Shown here: positions 34,336 through 43,356 of the stretch, one piece after another
How the letters are laid out: every line of letters begins with the position of its first letter
How positions within the stretch are numbered: position 1 is the stretch's first letter
Assembly (NCBI RefSeq): GCF_002007205.1
Contig: NZ_LAZS01000004.1
Location: 1-64,000 of the forward strand
Origin: Ensifer adhaerens
Lineage (GTDB): Bacteria; Pseudomonadota; Alphaproteobacteria; Rhizobiales; Rhizobiaceae
Length of the DNA stretch: 64,000 nucleotides
Direction: 5' to 3'
The notes under the pieces: model-generated
The model's database searches: none
The model's input: only the letters and a program-made list of their open reading frames with translations
Told to the model about the DNA's origin: nothing
Made by a program: the position numbers and the translations under genes

Positions 34336-35073
34336 TTACGCGCTTTGCCGCCAGACCGAGGTCGAGTCGGTGATCACCTTCTGGATGCGCCGCTGCTCGC
34401 GCCATTCCCGGCCCATATCCTTGATGACCGGCTGCGCCTCGGGCGAGAAGATGTAGTTGCGACGGCTGGCGACATAGGCCTCCATTGCCGGGTTGACGCC
34501 CGAATAGAACTGCTTTTCCGGATCGCGCGAGAGGTCCATCAGACCGGCACAATGCCGCGCGAAATCACCGCGAAGGACGGACGGCGACGTCGTGAATTTC
34601 GGGAACGTGCGAAACAGCGGGACCTTGATCCCGAAGAGATACGCGTATTCGTTGCGCCGATGGAAATGGCCCTTGCGGCGGATGTCCCAATTCTGGTCCG
34701 CCGTGTGGAACGATACCTGGCTTATCGCCGGATCGGCGAAGGGCGCCAGGAGTTCCTCGCCCATGTCCCTCAGCGAGATCCAGTCGTCCTCCAGGTGGAA
34801 GACGTAGTCGGCGCTGGTGGCAGACCAGAGTTTCGCGACGGCTGCGCAGAAGCCCGGGCTTTCGGGCTGGAACACGGTACCGTCGGGGAAATGGTTGCGG
34901 AATATCTCGACGCAGGCGCGATGATCCTCCTCAGACCCGAAAATCGGATCGAGATTGAGATAGGCGCCGCGCAGGTCGAGCCTGGAAAAGATTTTGTCCC
35001 GGAAGCTCGCAAGCGTCTGCGCAAGCAGGTCCGGACGCCGGGTGGCGACGAGGCATAGGTCAATAGTGGACAT
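34336..35073 (-). CDS. Glycosyltransferase-like protein (GT-A fold, family 2-like)
   Basis: 245-aa soluble protein. N-terminal DLCLVATRRPDLLAQTLASF resembles the nucleotide-binding start of GT-A enzymes, and VFHLEDDWISL supplies an acidic ED-D motif where such enzymes bind metal and nucleotide sugar. No membrane segment. As the last gene of the leftward polysaccharide cluster it may add a sugar to a surface glycan. Family assignment is moderate; linkage and donor unknown. A 192-bp gap with a 17-bp direct repeat separates it from the methyltransferase gene upstream. Confidence 0.65.
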   Translation of the reverse strand: MSTIDLCLVATRRPDLLAQTLASFRDKIFSRLDLRGAYLNLDPIFGSEEDHRACVEIFRNHFPDGTVFQPESPGFCAAVAKLWSATSADYVFHLEDDWISLRDMGEELLAPFADPAISQVSFHTADQNWDIRRKGHFHRRNEYAYLFGIKVPLFRTFPKFTTSPSVLRGDFARHCAGLMDLSRDPEKQFYSGVNPAMEAYVASRRNYIFSPEAQPVIKDMGREWREQRRIQKVITDSTSVWRQSA

Positions 35074-35143
35074 AGCACCTCCTTGGGTGCATTTTTTTCA
35101 ACCGTCAATACCCACGCCACCCCCGACGTTCACTTAAATCGTG

Positions 35144-35180
35144 CCGAATTTACGGCAAAGTCACCGAATTTACGGCAAAG
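35144..35180. repeat. 17-bp direct repeat, period 20
   Basis: Two exact copies of CCGAATTTACGGCAAAG (35144-35160 and 35164-35180), each containing the inverted element CCG-AATTTA-CGG. They lie in the gap upstream of the glycosyltransferase-like gene and could be a regulatory site. Confidence 0.8.
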
Positions 35181-35265
35181 CGACCTAAGGCGATCAATAA
35201 AGTCGATTTCAGGCGGTTCAACGCGGTCCGGTTGAAGAATTGTCCACACTTCCCGGCGTCGAAGA

Positions 35266-36498
35266 TCAGAAGACGCTCAGCTTCGGAATGGCGACGACGA
35301 AGCGGCCGCCCCAGTCGCGGATCGCCTCGTTATCGGCGACGATTTCGGTCTTCAGGTTCCAGGGCAGAATAACGAGATAATCGGGCTTTGCATCCTCGAT
35401 GACCGCCGGCGCGTGCACCGGAATATGTGTGCCCGGCAGGAGCTTGCCCTGCTTCAGGTCGTTGCGATCGACCGCGAAGGCGATTTCGCTGGGCGACAGG
35501 CCGCAGACATTGAGGAATGTGTTGCCTTTTGCTGCGGCGCCATAGGCGGCTACGGTTTTTCCCTCGGCCTTGGCGTTTGCCAGGAAGTTCTGAAAATCCT
35601 TGCAGACGGCGGCGATGCGGTCGTCGAATGCCTTGTAGGTTTCCATGCGCATCAACCCGGCAAGCGCCTCTGTCGCCCTGAGCCTCTCGAGCTCCAGCGT
35701 GGTCTCGCGCACGCCGGATCTCAGCTGAGCGTAGACGCGCAAGGAGCCGCCATGGGTTGGCAGTTCCTCGACGTCGAAGACCTTGAGGCCGGAGCTTTCG
35801 AAGATCCGTTCGACCGCCGCCAGCGACAGATAGGAATAGTGCTCGTGGTAGATCGTGTCGAATTGCACGCCTTCCATGAGGCGCAGCAGATGAGGGAACT
35901 CGAACGTCGCAACGCCATCGGGCTTCAGCAGGATGGCGAAGCCGCCGACGAAGTCGGCGATATCGGGCACATGGGCGAGCACGTTGTTGGCCGCCGTGAG
36001 ATCGGCGCGAATGCCGCGCTTGACGAGTTCGGTTGCCGTCTCCCGTCCGAAGAAGGCGACCTCGGTCGGAACCTTCCGCTCCTCGGCGAGCCTTGCCGCG
36101 TTGGCGGCCGGTTCGATCCCGAGCGCCGGGATGCCCTTGGCGACGAAATACTGCAGCAGATAGCCGTCGTTCGAGGCGATCTCGACGACCTGCGAATTGT
36201 CATCGAGCGCGAAGCGCTCGGTCATGCTCTCGGCATAGCGGCGTGCGTGTTCGAGCCAGCTTGTCGAGAAGGAAGAGAGGTAGGCGTAGCCGTCGGTGAA
36301 GATTTCGTCGGCCGGCACGTTTTCCGTCGTCTGCACCAGCAAGCACTCGGAGCAGACCATCGCCTTCAGCGGAAACGATCGCTCGCGGGCGATGGCTTCC
36401 TTCGTCGGTTCGAGAAAGGAATTGGACCAGGGCGTGGAGCCCAGGTCGGCAACGACGGTCTTGAGCGGTGTCGAGCAGAAACGGCAGTTGTGGGACAT
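35266..36498 (-). CDS. NDP-sugar C-methyltransferase (TylC3-like)
   Basis: 410-aa SAM-dependent methyltransferase. The N-terminal zinc domain uses CRFCSTPL and CSECLLVQ cysteines; the central SAM-binding domain has VVEIASNDGYLLQYF; the family signature YHEHYSYLSL follows near residue 215, and a C-terminal domain includes VAAYGAAAKGNTFLN. This is the layout of C-3 methyltransferases acting on 4-keto-6-deoxy NDP-sugars. Encoded next to rfbG and rfbF, so the likely substrate is the CDP-linked keto sugar. Regiochemistry is inferred. Confidence 0.85.
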   Translation of the reverse strand: MSHNCRFCSTPLKTVVADLGSTPWSNSFLEPTKEAIARERSFPLKAMVCSECLLVQTTENVPADEIFTDGYAYLSSFSTSWLEHARRYAESMTERFALDDNSQVVEIASNDGYLLQYFVAKGIPALGIEPAANAARLAEERKVPTEVAFFGRETATELVKRGIRADLTAANNVLAHVPDIADFVGGFAILLKPDGVATFEFPHLLRLMEGVQFDTIYHEHYSYLSLAAVERIFESSGLKVFDVEELPTHGGSLRVYAQLRSGVRETTLELERLRATEALAGLMRMETYKAFDDRIAAVCKDFQNFLANAKAEGKTVAAYGAAAKGNTFLNVCGLSPSEIAFAVDRNDLKQGKLLPGTHIPVHAPAVIEDAKPDYLVILPWNLKTEIVADNEAIRDWGGRFVVAIPKLSVF

Positions 36499-36506
36499 CG
36501 AAGTCG

Positions 36507-37574
36507 TTAGCCTCTCATGAATGCGTCGATTTGGCTGAGTGTCAGATCACGGGCGAGGGCGCCGCGGCGCCAGCCGTCATACCAGCGCGCGGTCCAGGCG
36601 ATCGCCTCGTCCTGCGATAGACGGGTTGCCCATGACAACGTCCGTCCGGCAAGTGCCGGATCGAGGCCGAGCGTCTTCATTTCATGCGGCTGGTCCTCGG
36701 ATGACGCGTCACGCCATTGCGTGGGCAAGCCCATTGCGGTCTGGATGGCGGCGGCAACGTCCCGAACCGGGATCTGTCGCTCGTCGGGAGCCGGGCCGAA
36801 ATTCAGCGCCGCCACATCGGTCTTTCCGCCATGAAGCGCCTCGGCATAGACGAAGTAGCCGTTGAGGCAGTCGAGCACGTGCTGCCAGGGCCGCGTCGCC
36901 ATCGGACTGCGGATGTCCAGCGTCTCGCCCGAAAGGGCGGCGCGGACGATATCGGGAACCAGCCGGTCGGTGGAAAAGTCCCCGCCGCCGAGCACGTTGC
37001 CGCCGCGGGCGGTGGCCACCCTTATGCCGCGTTCACGCAGATAGGAATCCCGCCAGGTCGAGACGACGAGCTCGCTGGCAGCCTTCGAACCGGAATAGGG
37101 ATCGTGGCCGCCAAGCACGGCGTCTTCCGGAAAATGCCGGCCGCTTTCGTCGTTGCGGTAGACCTTGTCAGTGGTGACGACGAGAATGGCCTTGAGGGCA
37201 GGGGCCGCGCGCGCCGCTTCCAGCAGGCGAACCGTACCCATGACGTTGACGTCGAAGGTTTCGACCGGCGTCCGGTAGCTCTCCCGAACCAGGGGCTGGG
37301 CCGCCATGTGAAGGACGATTTCCGGGTCGCAAGCGCGGACGGCGGATGCGAGCGTCTCGCCGTCGCGGATGTCGGCGAAATGTTCGTTCGTGGCCGTTTC
37401 AGATCCGAGCAGTGCGTGCAGCGAGGGGGCGGTCGCCGGCGACAGGCCGTAGCCGGTCACCTCGGCGCCCATCTGCGTGAGCCACAGGCGGGCCCAGCTT
37501 CCCTTGAAGCCGGAGTGACCCGTCAGCATCACCCGTTTTCCGGCCCAGAAGGACGGGTCTGCAAGCCTGCTCAT
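36507..37574 (-). CDS. rfbG: CDP-glucose 4,6-dehydratase
   Basis: 355-aa extended SDR. Rossmann motif TGHSGFKGSWARLWL, the YxxxK catalytic pair in DPYSGSKAASELV, and GGDFSTDRLVPD plus RPWQHVLDCLNGYF are typical of RfbG. It makes CDP-4-keto-6-deoxyglucose. The start at 37574 gives an ATGA overlap with the rfbF stop, supporting it over a longer frame starting at 37610. Position directly after rfbF is the standard order. Confidence 0.93.
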   Translation of the reverse strand: MSRLADPSFWAGKRVMLTGHSGFKGSWARLWLTQMGAEVTGYGLSPATAPSLHALLGSETATNEHFADIRDGETLASAVRACDPEIVLHMAAQPLVRESYRTPVETFDVNVMGTVRLLEAARAAPALKAILVVTTDKVYRNDESGRHFPEDAVLGGHDPYSGSKAASELVVSTWRDSYLRERGIRVATARGGNVLGGGDFSTDRLVPDIVRAALSGETLDIRSPMATRPWQHVLDCLNGYFVYAEALHGGKTDVAALNFGPAPDERQIPVRDVAAAIQTAMGLPTQWRDASSEDQPHEMKTLGLDPALAGRTLSWATRLSQDEAIAWTARWYDGWRRGALARDLTLSQIDAFMRG

Positions 37575-38338
37575 GCCCAGACTTTCCAGGGGGCCGTTCC
37601 GCTTTGCCACAGCTCTTCAAGCTGGTTCTTGTCGCGCAGCGTATCCATCGGCCGCCAGAAGCCCGCATGCTCGAAGGCCATCAGCTGGCCTTCGGCGGCG
37701 AGACCCTCCAGAGGTTCCGCTTCGAACGGCGTGTGATCGCCTTCGATGCGATCGAGCACCGAACGGTTGAGAACGAAGAAGCCGCCATTGATGTGGCCGT
37801 TGTCGCCGGCCGGCTTCTCGATGAAGCTTCTGACCCGTCCGTCGCTGACGGCAAGCGCGCCATAGCGGCCAGGCGGGACCACGCTGGTGACCGTCGCCTG
37901 GCGGCCATGATGGCGGTGGAAGTCGGTCAGCGCCTTGATGTCGATGTCGGCAACGCCGTCACCATAGGTGAGGCAGAACGTATCGCCGAGATGGTCGGCC
38001 ACGCGCTTCAGGCGTCCGCCGGTCATGGAGTCCGTTCCCGTGTCTACCAGTGTCACGCGCCAGGGCTCGGCCTTGTTCGAATGAAACAGGGTTTCGCCCG
38101 TCGCCATGCAATAGGTGACGTCGGAAGAATGCAGGACGTAGTTGGCGAAATATTCCTTGATCATGTAGCCGCGGTAGCCAAGGCAGATGACGAAGTCCGA
38201 GAAGCCGTAGTGGCTGTAGATCTTCATGATGTGCCACAGGATCGGCCGGCCGCCGATTTCGATCATCGGTTTCGGCCGGAGGTGGCTCTCCTCCGAGATG
38301 CGCGTGCCGTAACCACCTGCGAGAATGACGATTTTCAT
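37571..38338 (-). CDS. rfbF: Glucose-1-phosphate cytidylyltransferase
   Basis: 255-aa nucleotidyltransferase. The N-terminal signature VILAGGYGTRISEESHLRPKPMIEIGG binds CTP, and LTYGDGVADID carries the metal-binding Asp. It converts glucose-1-phosphate and CTP to CDP-glucose. ATG 38338 is chosen; the frame runs 45 bp further without support. The stop overlaps rfbG by four bases, so the two CDP-sugar enzymes are made together. Confidence 0.94.
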   Translation of the reverse strand: MKIVILAGGYGTRISEESHLRPKPMIEIGGRPILWHIMKIYSHYGFSDFVICLGYRGYMIKEYFANYVLHSSDVTYCMATGETLFHSNKAEPWRVTLVDTGTDSMTGGRLKRVADHLGDTFCLTYGDGVADIDIKALTDFHRHHGRQATVTSVVPPGRYGALAVSDGRVRSFIEKPAGDNGHINGGFFVLNRSVLDRIEGDHTPFEAEPLEGLAAEGQLMAFEHAGFWRPMDTLRDKNQLEELWQSGTAPWKVWA

Positions 38339-38438
38339 GCGGCGCCCCGTATTTGCGCCTGCCCTCGGCACGGCGCATTGCAAGGTTCTAATATCCTGGT
38401 GACCTTGCGCGGAGGTGGTCTCCCATCAGTGCTTGCCG

Positions 38439-39548
38439 TCAGGCTGCCAGGCAGCCGCGCAGGACCTCTACCACGCGGCCGATCTCGTCGGACGTCATGT
38501 CGTGATAGCTCGGCAGGTTGATTGCCCGGCCGGGCAGGTCGTAGGCATTGGTGTTGGCCGGCATCTCTTCGAAAGGCGGCAGCGAGCTCAGCGGCCAGAA
38601 GAAGACGCGGGCGTCGATGTTCTCGACCGCAAAGGCGTCCTGGAGTGTCTCCCGGGTCACGCCGGTTTCCGGCGCGAAGACGACCGTCGGCATCCAGAAG
38701 CCGTTCTTCGTTCCCTCCGGCTCCGGGTTCAACGCGATCGCGTTGACGCCGGCAAGTTGGTCCCGATAGGCATAAAAGATCGCGCGCTTGCGATCGACCA
38801 GCTCGCCGACGCGTTCGATCTGCGCCAGACCGACCGCAGCCTGCAGGTTCGACATCTTGTACTTGAAGCCGATTTCGTCCGGCCAGAACTGCTTTTTCTG
38901 CCCGCGCGCCCGGCCGTGATTGGAGAGCGTCAGCACCTTCTCGTAAAGCTTCAGGTCGCTGGTGACGAACATGCCGCCTTCGCCCGTGGTCACCGTCTTG
39001 GTGCCGTGGAAGGAAAAGGCGCCAAAGGCGCCGAGCGATCCGGCCCTGCGTCCGCGCCACTCCGAGCCGAGCGCTTCGGCGGCGTCCTCGACGACAGGGA
39101 TGCCGTGCCGCGCGCCGATTTCCAGCAGCCGGTCCATGTCGCAGAGATTGCCATAGATATGGACGGCGACGATCGCCCTGGTCCTTGGGGTGATTGCCGC
39201 TTCCGCCTTCTCCGGGTCGATGCACCAGCTGTCGGCAAGCACGTCGACGAATACCGGCTTTGCCCCGAGGTGAACGATCGGCGCGGCAGACGCCGTCCAG
39301 TTGGTGTCCGCAAGGATTACTTCGTCGCCGGGTCCGACGCCGAGTGCGGCAAGGCCCATGTGCAGCGCGCCGGTGCAGCTCGATGTCGAGATCGCGTGGG
39401 TCGAACCGAGATGCGCGGCAAAGGTCGCCTCGAAGCGGTTGATGTAGTCGTAGCAGCGCTCGCCCCAGCCATTGGCCGCCGCATCGGTGGCGTAGGCCAC
39501 CTCGCGGTCGGTGATTGAGGGCTTGGTGTAGAGGATGCGGGGTTTCAT
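38439..39548 (-). CDS. DegT/DnrJ/EryC1/StrS-family PLP aminotransferase
   Basis: 369-aa sugar aminotransferase. The PLP lysine is in SFHGTKTVTTGEGGM near residue 185; further marks are STSSCTGALHMGLAALGVGPGDEVI and VVEDAAEALGS. Related CDP-4-keto-6-deoxyglucose 3-dehydratases (RfbH/E1) replace that Lys with His, so presence of Lys argues for amino transfer, as in perosamine-type synthases. The probable substrate is a 4-keto-6-deoxy NDP-sugar from this cluster. ATG 39548 is preferred; an in-frame extension upstream is not supported. Confidence 0.88.
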   Translation of the reverse strand: MKPRILYTKPSITDREVAYATDAAANGWGERCYDYINRFEATFAAHLGSTHAISTSSCTGALHMGLAALGVGPGDEVILADTNWTASAAPIVHLGAKPVFVDVLADSWCIDPEKAEAAITPRTRAIVAVHIYGNLCDMDRLLEIGARHGIPVVEDAAEALGSEWRGRRAGSLGAFGAFSFHGTKTVTTGEGGMFVTSDLKLYEKVLTLSNHGRARGQKKQFWPDEIGFKYKMSNLQAAVGLAQIERVGELVDRKRAIFYAYRDQLAGVNAIALNPEPEGTKNGFWMPTVVFAPETGVTRETLQDAFAVENIDARVFFWPLSSLPPFEEMPANTNAYDLPGRAINLPSYHDMTSDEIGRVVEVLRGCLAA

Positions 39549-39652
39549 GGAGGAGGGCCGTTCGATCAAAACTGTGACGTTCTTTGAAGTCTGAATGCCG
39601 GGCGGGATGTCGGACGTGTCCGTCCCGCCCCGGCTCCTGCGATCTCTTCCCG

Positions 39653-40804
39653 TCAGAGCCAGACGTGGTCGAGCCCAGCGCGCTGCAGCCAGGGTTGCGC
39701 GGCGATGGCAGCGCGGGCTTTCAGCGGATTGAGGCCGATGAACAGCGCCTCGGCGTCCTCGGGCAGTTCCTCGGGCGGAAGGACCGGGATGCCGAAATGC
39801 ATGGCGCCCTTCATGTTTTCGTTGCGGTCGAGGAACGCCACGACGTCGACGGCCTGGCCGATCCGGCAATAGATCCAGCTACCGTAGAACCCAGCGCCGT
39901 AAATCGCGACCTTGCGCTTGGAGTAGCGTTCCACTCCACCCTCAAGCGTTGCCGACGCCCGTTCCCAGAAGGCGCAGATGTCGCGAGCTTCGGTGGCCGC
40001 GTCGCTGGCGGATTTTGAGGAGACGGCCGTTTTCGCCGGCTCCCCAACACGCTTCGCCACGACGAAGAATGCGCCGGGGAAAGACGTCTTGTCGATGACC
40101 TGCAACTGCAAGCCGGCGCTTGCAAGCGCATGCGCAATTGACGCGTCGCTGAAATGGTTGAGGTGGTCGACCACCGCCATGTCGCCGGGGTTGCCGGCTA
40201 CATCAGGGATCGAGAACAGGAACGTGCCGTCCGGACGCAGAAGCTCTCGCACGGCGCGCATGAACCCGACCGGGTCTTCCACATGTTCGATCACGAAGTG
40301 GCTCATGACGGCGTCGAACGTCCCACGCCAGGTCGCGGGAGCCGAATAGACCGCTTGCGCCTGCTCCGGCACCCACCCTTGCCAGGCCGGCGCATAATCG
40401 GAGCTGACGTCGAAGACATGAGGGCGCAGGTCGCTGCGGGCGACGGTCATCTTTCGCAGCGTATCGGCCTTGGCCGCGCCGTAGTCGAGGATCGACGCGC
40501 CCTCCGGCAAGTCGAGCAACTGCAGCGCCAGCGCTGCCTGGTGGTCGGTGCGGTAGGTGATCGCACCATCGGCCGCGACCGAGAATATCTGGTCATGGTT
40601 CTCGCTGCTGAGCGAGATTCGGTAGCCGGTGTCGTAGAAGGCCTGAACATCGGGAACGTCGTCGCTCTGGGCATGTCCGCAGGCCCCGCAAACGAAGACA
40701 CGCGTCGGCACGTCGAGCAAAGTCATGATAGACGTCAGCGACGGCGCCGGCACCTCGTAGGTCGGAGCCGCGATATGTTCGTTGCAAACCCGGCAGGCGG
40801 TCAT
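39653..40804 (-). CDS. SAM-dependent methyltransferase with N-terminal zinc motif
   Basis: 383-aa protein with N-terminal Cys pairs (CRVCNEH and CGACGHAQ), a SAM-binding segment (ASILDYGAAKADTLRKM) and the region MSHFVIEHVEDPVGFMRAVRELL, followed by a C-terminal Rossmann-like domain (VAIYGAGFYGSWIYCRI). The layout resembles the C-methyltransferase at 35266 but is clearly divergent and lacks its YHEH signature. It could methylate another glycan position. The ATG overlaps the stop of the dioxygenase gene (ATGA), so it is translated with it. Confidence 0.8.
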   Translation of the reverse strand: MTACRVCNEHIAAPTYEVPAPSLTSIMTLLDVPTRVFVCGACGHAQSDDVPDVQAFYDTGYRISLSSENHDQIFSVAADGAITYRTDHQAALALQLLDLPEGASILDYGAAKADTLRKMTVARSDLRPHVFDVSSDYAPAWQGWVPEQAQAVYSAPATWRGTFDAVMSHFVIEHVEDPVGFMRAVRELLRPDGTFLFSIPDVAGNPGDMAVVDHLNHFSDASIAHALASAGLQLQVIDKTSFPGAFFVVAKRVGEPAKTAVSSKSASDAATEARDICAFWERASATLEGGVERYSKRKVAIYGAGFYGSWIYCRIGQAVDVVAFLDRNENMKGAMHFGIPVLPPEELPEDAEALFIGLNPLKARAAIAAQPWLQRAGLDHVWL

Positions 40805-41658
40805 GCCGGTTCTCCCTGCGGTGCGACCAGTTCGGGCAGAACGTCGGCAAACTTTACGCCGGCGGCAAACGAGCCCTTCCAGCCGATGCGAATGCCGACC
40901 GGTTCGGCGTAATTGAAGTAGCGGAACTGGATGCTCCAGCGCGGTGTCTGCGAGACGTTGTGGCCGGACTGGTGCAGGGTCAGGAAATCCATCAGGATCA
41001 GGTCGCCGGGCTTGCTCAGCGGGGCAACGTGCTTGTAGCGGGCCAGGCGCTCCTCGCCCTTGTGGAGATGCAGTGCATAGGCACCGGTCTTTCCAGCGCC
41101 GGCGTCGTCCTCATAGACCGGAACGAACCCTTCAGCCTGCGAGCCTTCGGCAATCTGGACGGGACCCATGTCTGCGGTGACCGGCAGCAAGGGCGTCCAG
41201 AAGACGACGCCGTCGACGCTGCGCAGTTGCGAGGGAAATTCCTGGTGCCACTGCGCGCGGAACTTCTCTTCGCCGGGATTGTCGATGCGGATGCCGTAAC
41301 CGCCGGCGGCAAGCCCCGGGAGGCTCTCAGGGCGAAGCGCCCTGAAGACATCGTCATTGGCGGAGGAGCTGACGAGCCGCATGAAGGCGGGGATCTGTTT
41401 CACCGCGTCATAGACCTCGCCGCCCCAGGAACGATTGACGGCAATCAGCTTGCGATAGGCGATCGTCATCGCCTCGTGTGCCGTGCCGGTCGGCGCATCG
41501 ACCCCATACTTCTTGCAAAGGAGCTCGAGGATCTGACGGATGCCTTCCTGGATCGGCGCGACCTGCGACTGAACGTCGTAGAAGCCGGGGACGACGTGAT
41601 AACCCTTGGTTTCGAATTCCTGGCGCGCGCTCTCGGAAATGATGGTGCCGTTCTTCAT
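40801..41658 (-). CDS. Phytanoyl-CoA dioxygenase-like Fe(II)/2-oxoglutarate protein
   Basis: 285-aa protein of the PhyH-like group. A likely metal motif is the H-x-E in WHQEFPSQ near residue 155, with a distal His in LTLHQSGHNVS and an Arg-containing RWSIQFRYFNY for 2-oxoglutarate. Members of this family hydroxylate small molecules, and some occur in glycan clusters. It overlaps both neighbours by ATGA, firmly placing it in the polysaccharide operon. Substrate unknown; an H-x-D is more usual, so the metal site deserves checking. Confidence 0.75.
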   Translation of the reverse strand: MKNGTIISESARQEFETKGYHVVPGFYDVQSQVAPIQEGIRQILELLCKKYGVDAPTGTAHEAMTIAYRKLIAVNRSWGGEVYDAVKQIPAFMRLVSSSANDDVFRALRPESLPGLAAGGYGIRIDNPGEEKFRAQWHQEFPSQLRSVDGVVFWTPLLPVTADMGPVQIAEGSQAEGFVPVYEDDAGAGKTGAYALHLHKGEERLARYKHVAPLSKPGDLILMDFLTLHQSGHNVSQTPRWSIQFRYFNYAEPVGIRIGWKGSFAAGVKFADVLPELVAPQGEPA

Positions 41659-42380
41659 GATACGCTTGCTTCCTCCTTCAGGAATTCCCGCCACGAAATG
41701 GTCTTCGGTATCAAATACTTGCGCGCATCGGGACCGGTGCGCGCAATGAGGTCCAGGACGGAAACATAGGGCGTGAAGGTTTCGCGGGGCTGGGGCCACG
41801 GCGTGCAGCTGTAATTCATATACTCGACGTGGACGCCGCTGGCTTCGAATGCCTGGTGATCGAGGTACTTGGCCGCGCCATGCCCGGTCAGGTAGCGCGT
41901 TCCTCCCGCTTGCAGCACCAGATCGAGGACCCGCTGCCACGACGTTCCCTCCACCGCCATGTCACTGGAGCGCTGGACGAGGCGTTCAATGCCGATGCCC
42001 ATGTAGCGGGCAGGGGCCTCGATGCTGGCGATGAGCAGGTCGCAGAGGCATTCTGCGGCATAGACTTCGTCGAATATCGCCAGTGCATCGTCGATATAGG
42101 GCGCTCCGCCAAGCGATTGGCGCAGCAGCGAACGATGGCTGGCGCGCCAATTGTCGGCGGTGCCGGAGAGGTCCCGGATCTTCTGGAAGCTTCCCTTGCC
42201 GGCAAGCGGTACCGTCATCCAGCTTCGGTCCTCGCCGCCCAGGAGCTGGATGCGGTTGGTAAAGCTACCCTTCGAGAACTGTGCATCGTCAAGATAGATA
42301 TAGCCGTCGGCCAGCATCAGCTGCTCGAAGAAACCGGGCCAGGGAAAGAGCATCGGCTGGGAAATGACGACGGCTGTCAT
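41655..42380 (-). CDS. WbqC family protein
   Basis: 241-aa protein with the WbqC signature at the N-terminus (VVISQPMLFPWPGFFEQLMLADGYIYLDD), then FTNRIQLLGGEDRSWMTVPL and a conserved-looking C-terminal TPYVSVLDLI. WbqC proteins are encoded in many O-antigen and glycan clusters; they are thought to take part in sugar modification but the reaction is not settled. The stop overlaps the dioxygenase gene (ATGA). Confidence 0.85.
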   Translation of the reverse strand: MTAVVISQPMLFPWPGFFEQLMLADGYIYLDDAQFSKGSFTNRIQLLGGEDRSWMTVPLAGKGSFQKIRDLSGTADNWRASHRSLLRQSLGGAPYIDDALAIFDEVYAAECLCDLLIASIEAPARYMGIGIERLVQRSSDMAVEGTSWQRVLDLVLQAGGTRYLTGHGAAKYLDHQAFEASGVHVEYMNYSCTPWPQPRETFTPYVSVLDLIARTGPDARKYLIPKTISWREFLKEEASVS

Positions 42381-42414
42381 AGGTCAGGCTCGGCGGCGGC
42401 CAAGACCGCAGTTC

Positions 42415-43167
42415 CTAGCTGCGCACGCACTTCAGATAACCTCCGGGAGAGCTCGAAAGCACGAGCTTGCCGTTGAGCACGCGGTCGGTTTCGAAGCGGT
42501 CCGTCTCTCCCAGGTAGGTGTTGAGTGCGGCGTAGGGCTCGTCGCCGGGGTGCCAGATCTTCGAGCGCTTCGTTGGCGTCTGCGATACATCGCCGAAACC
42601 GAGCAGGGTATCCGCGACGACAATGTACTGGCCCTCGGTCACCAGAGGCCCGTAGGTGCGCAGTTCGTCCAGCACGTGGTCGCGGCTGTGGTCGCTGTCG
42701 AGCACGACCATCACAGAAGCGCCCTCAGGGATTTCCGCCTTTACCTTGGCAAGCGTTTCGGCCGTGGTCGACGGTCCCTCGATCAAGCTGATGCGCGAAG
42801 ACATCGGATGCTTCTCGATCGAGTCGCGGTTGTGGGCGCGGATGTCGATGTCGACGCCGATGACGTTGCCCTTGCCAATGAGCTGCAGCATCGCAGCCAT
42901 GAAGATCACGGAGCCGCCGCGGGCGACGCCGGTCTCGATGATGATGTCGGGCTTGGTGTTCCAGATGACTTCCTGGGTCGCCATCACGTCGGCGGGCATC
43001 TGGATGATCGGTACGCCCATGAAGGACCAGAGATAGGAATAGTCGTATTTGTCGAGCGCCACCACGGTGTCGTGCGCTTGCTGGAATGCGGCCTGATCCT
43101 TGCCGAGCGCGAGCGCCATTTCGGTCTTGTGGGCTTCGAATGCGAGACGATCGTCTGCTACTGTCAT
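42415..43167 (-). CDS. CmcI-like methyltransferase (cephalosporin hydroxylase family)
   Basis: 250-aa protein with a CmcI/RMI-type Rossmann fold: IIETGVARGGSVIFMAAML for SAM binding, VIGVDIDIRAHNRDSI, and VMVVLDSDHSRDHVLDEL with candidate metal-binding acids. Members in polysaccharide clusters are probable O-methyltransferases of sugars. First gene of the leftward unit, 34 bp before wbqC and divergent from rfbC across 189 bp, so the cluster's main leftward promoter is expected in that gap. Confidence 0.82.
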   Translation of the reverse strand: MTVADDRLAFEAHKTEMALALGKDQAAFQQAHDTVVALDKYDYSYLWSFMGVPIIQMPADVMATQEVIWNTKPDIIIETGVARGGSVIFMAAMLQLIGKGNVIGVDIDIRAHNRDSIEKHPMSSRISLIEGPSTTAETLAKVKAEIPEGASVMVVLDSDHSRDHVLDELRTYGPLVTEGQYIVVADTLLGFGDVSQTPTKRSKIWHPGDEPYAALNTYLGETDRFETDRVLNGKLVLSSSPGGYLKCVRS

Positions 43168-43356
43168 GGCTGCCTGACATCCTATCTGAATGCAATCTAC
43201 GGATGCGCCTTCGACCGCGAACAGCGATCTCTGGCGCTTTGACCGATTCGTAACGCTTTCCTGTGAACGCTTTCATGTCGGCAATTGCAAATACGGTCAA
43301 GGCCGGTTTCTTAAGGGCGAAAAGACGGGTAGATCTTGGTTCTGGCGGAAGGTTTC

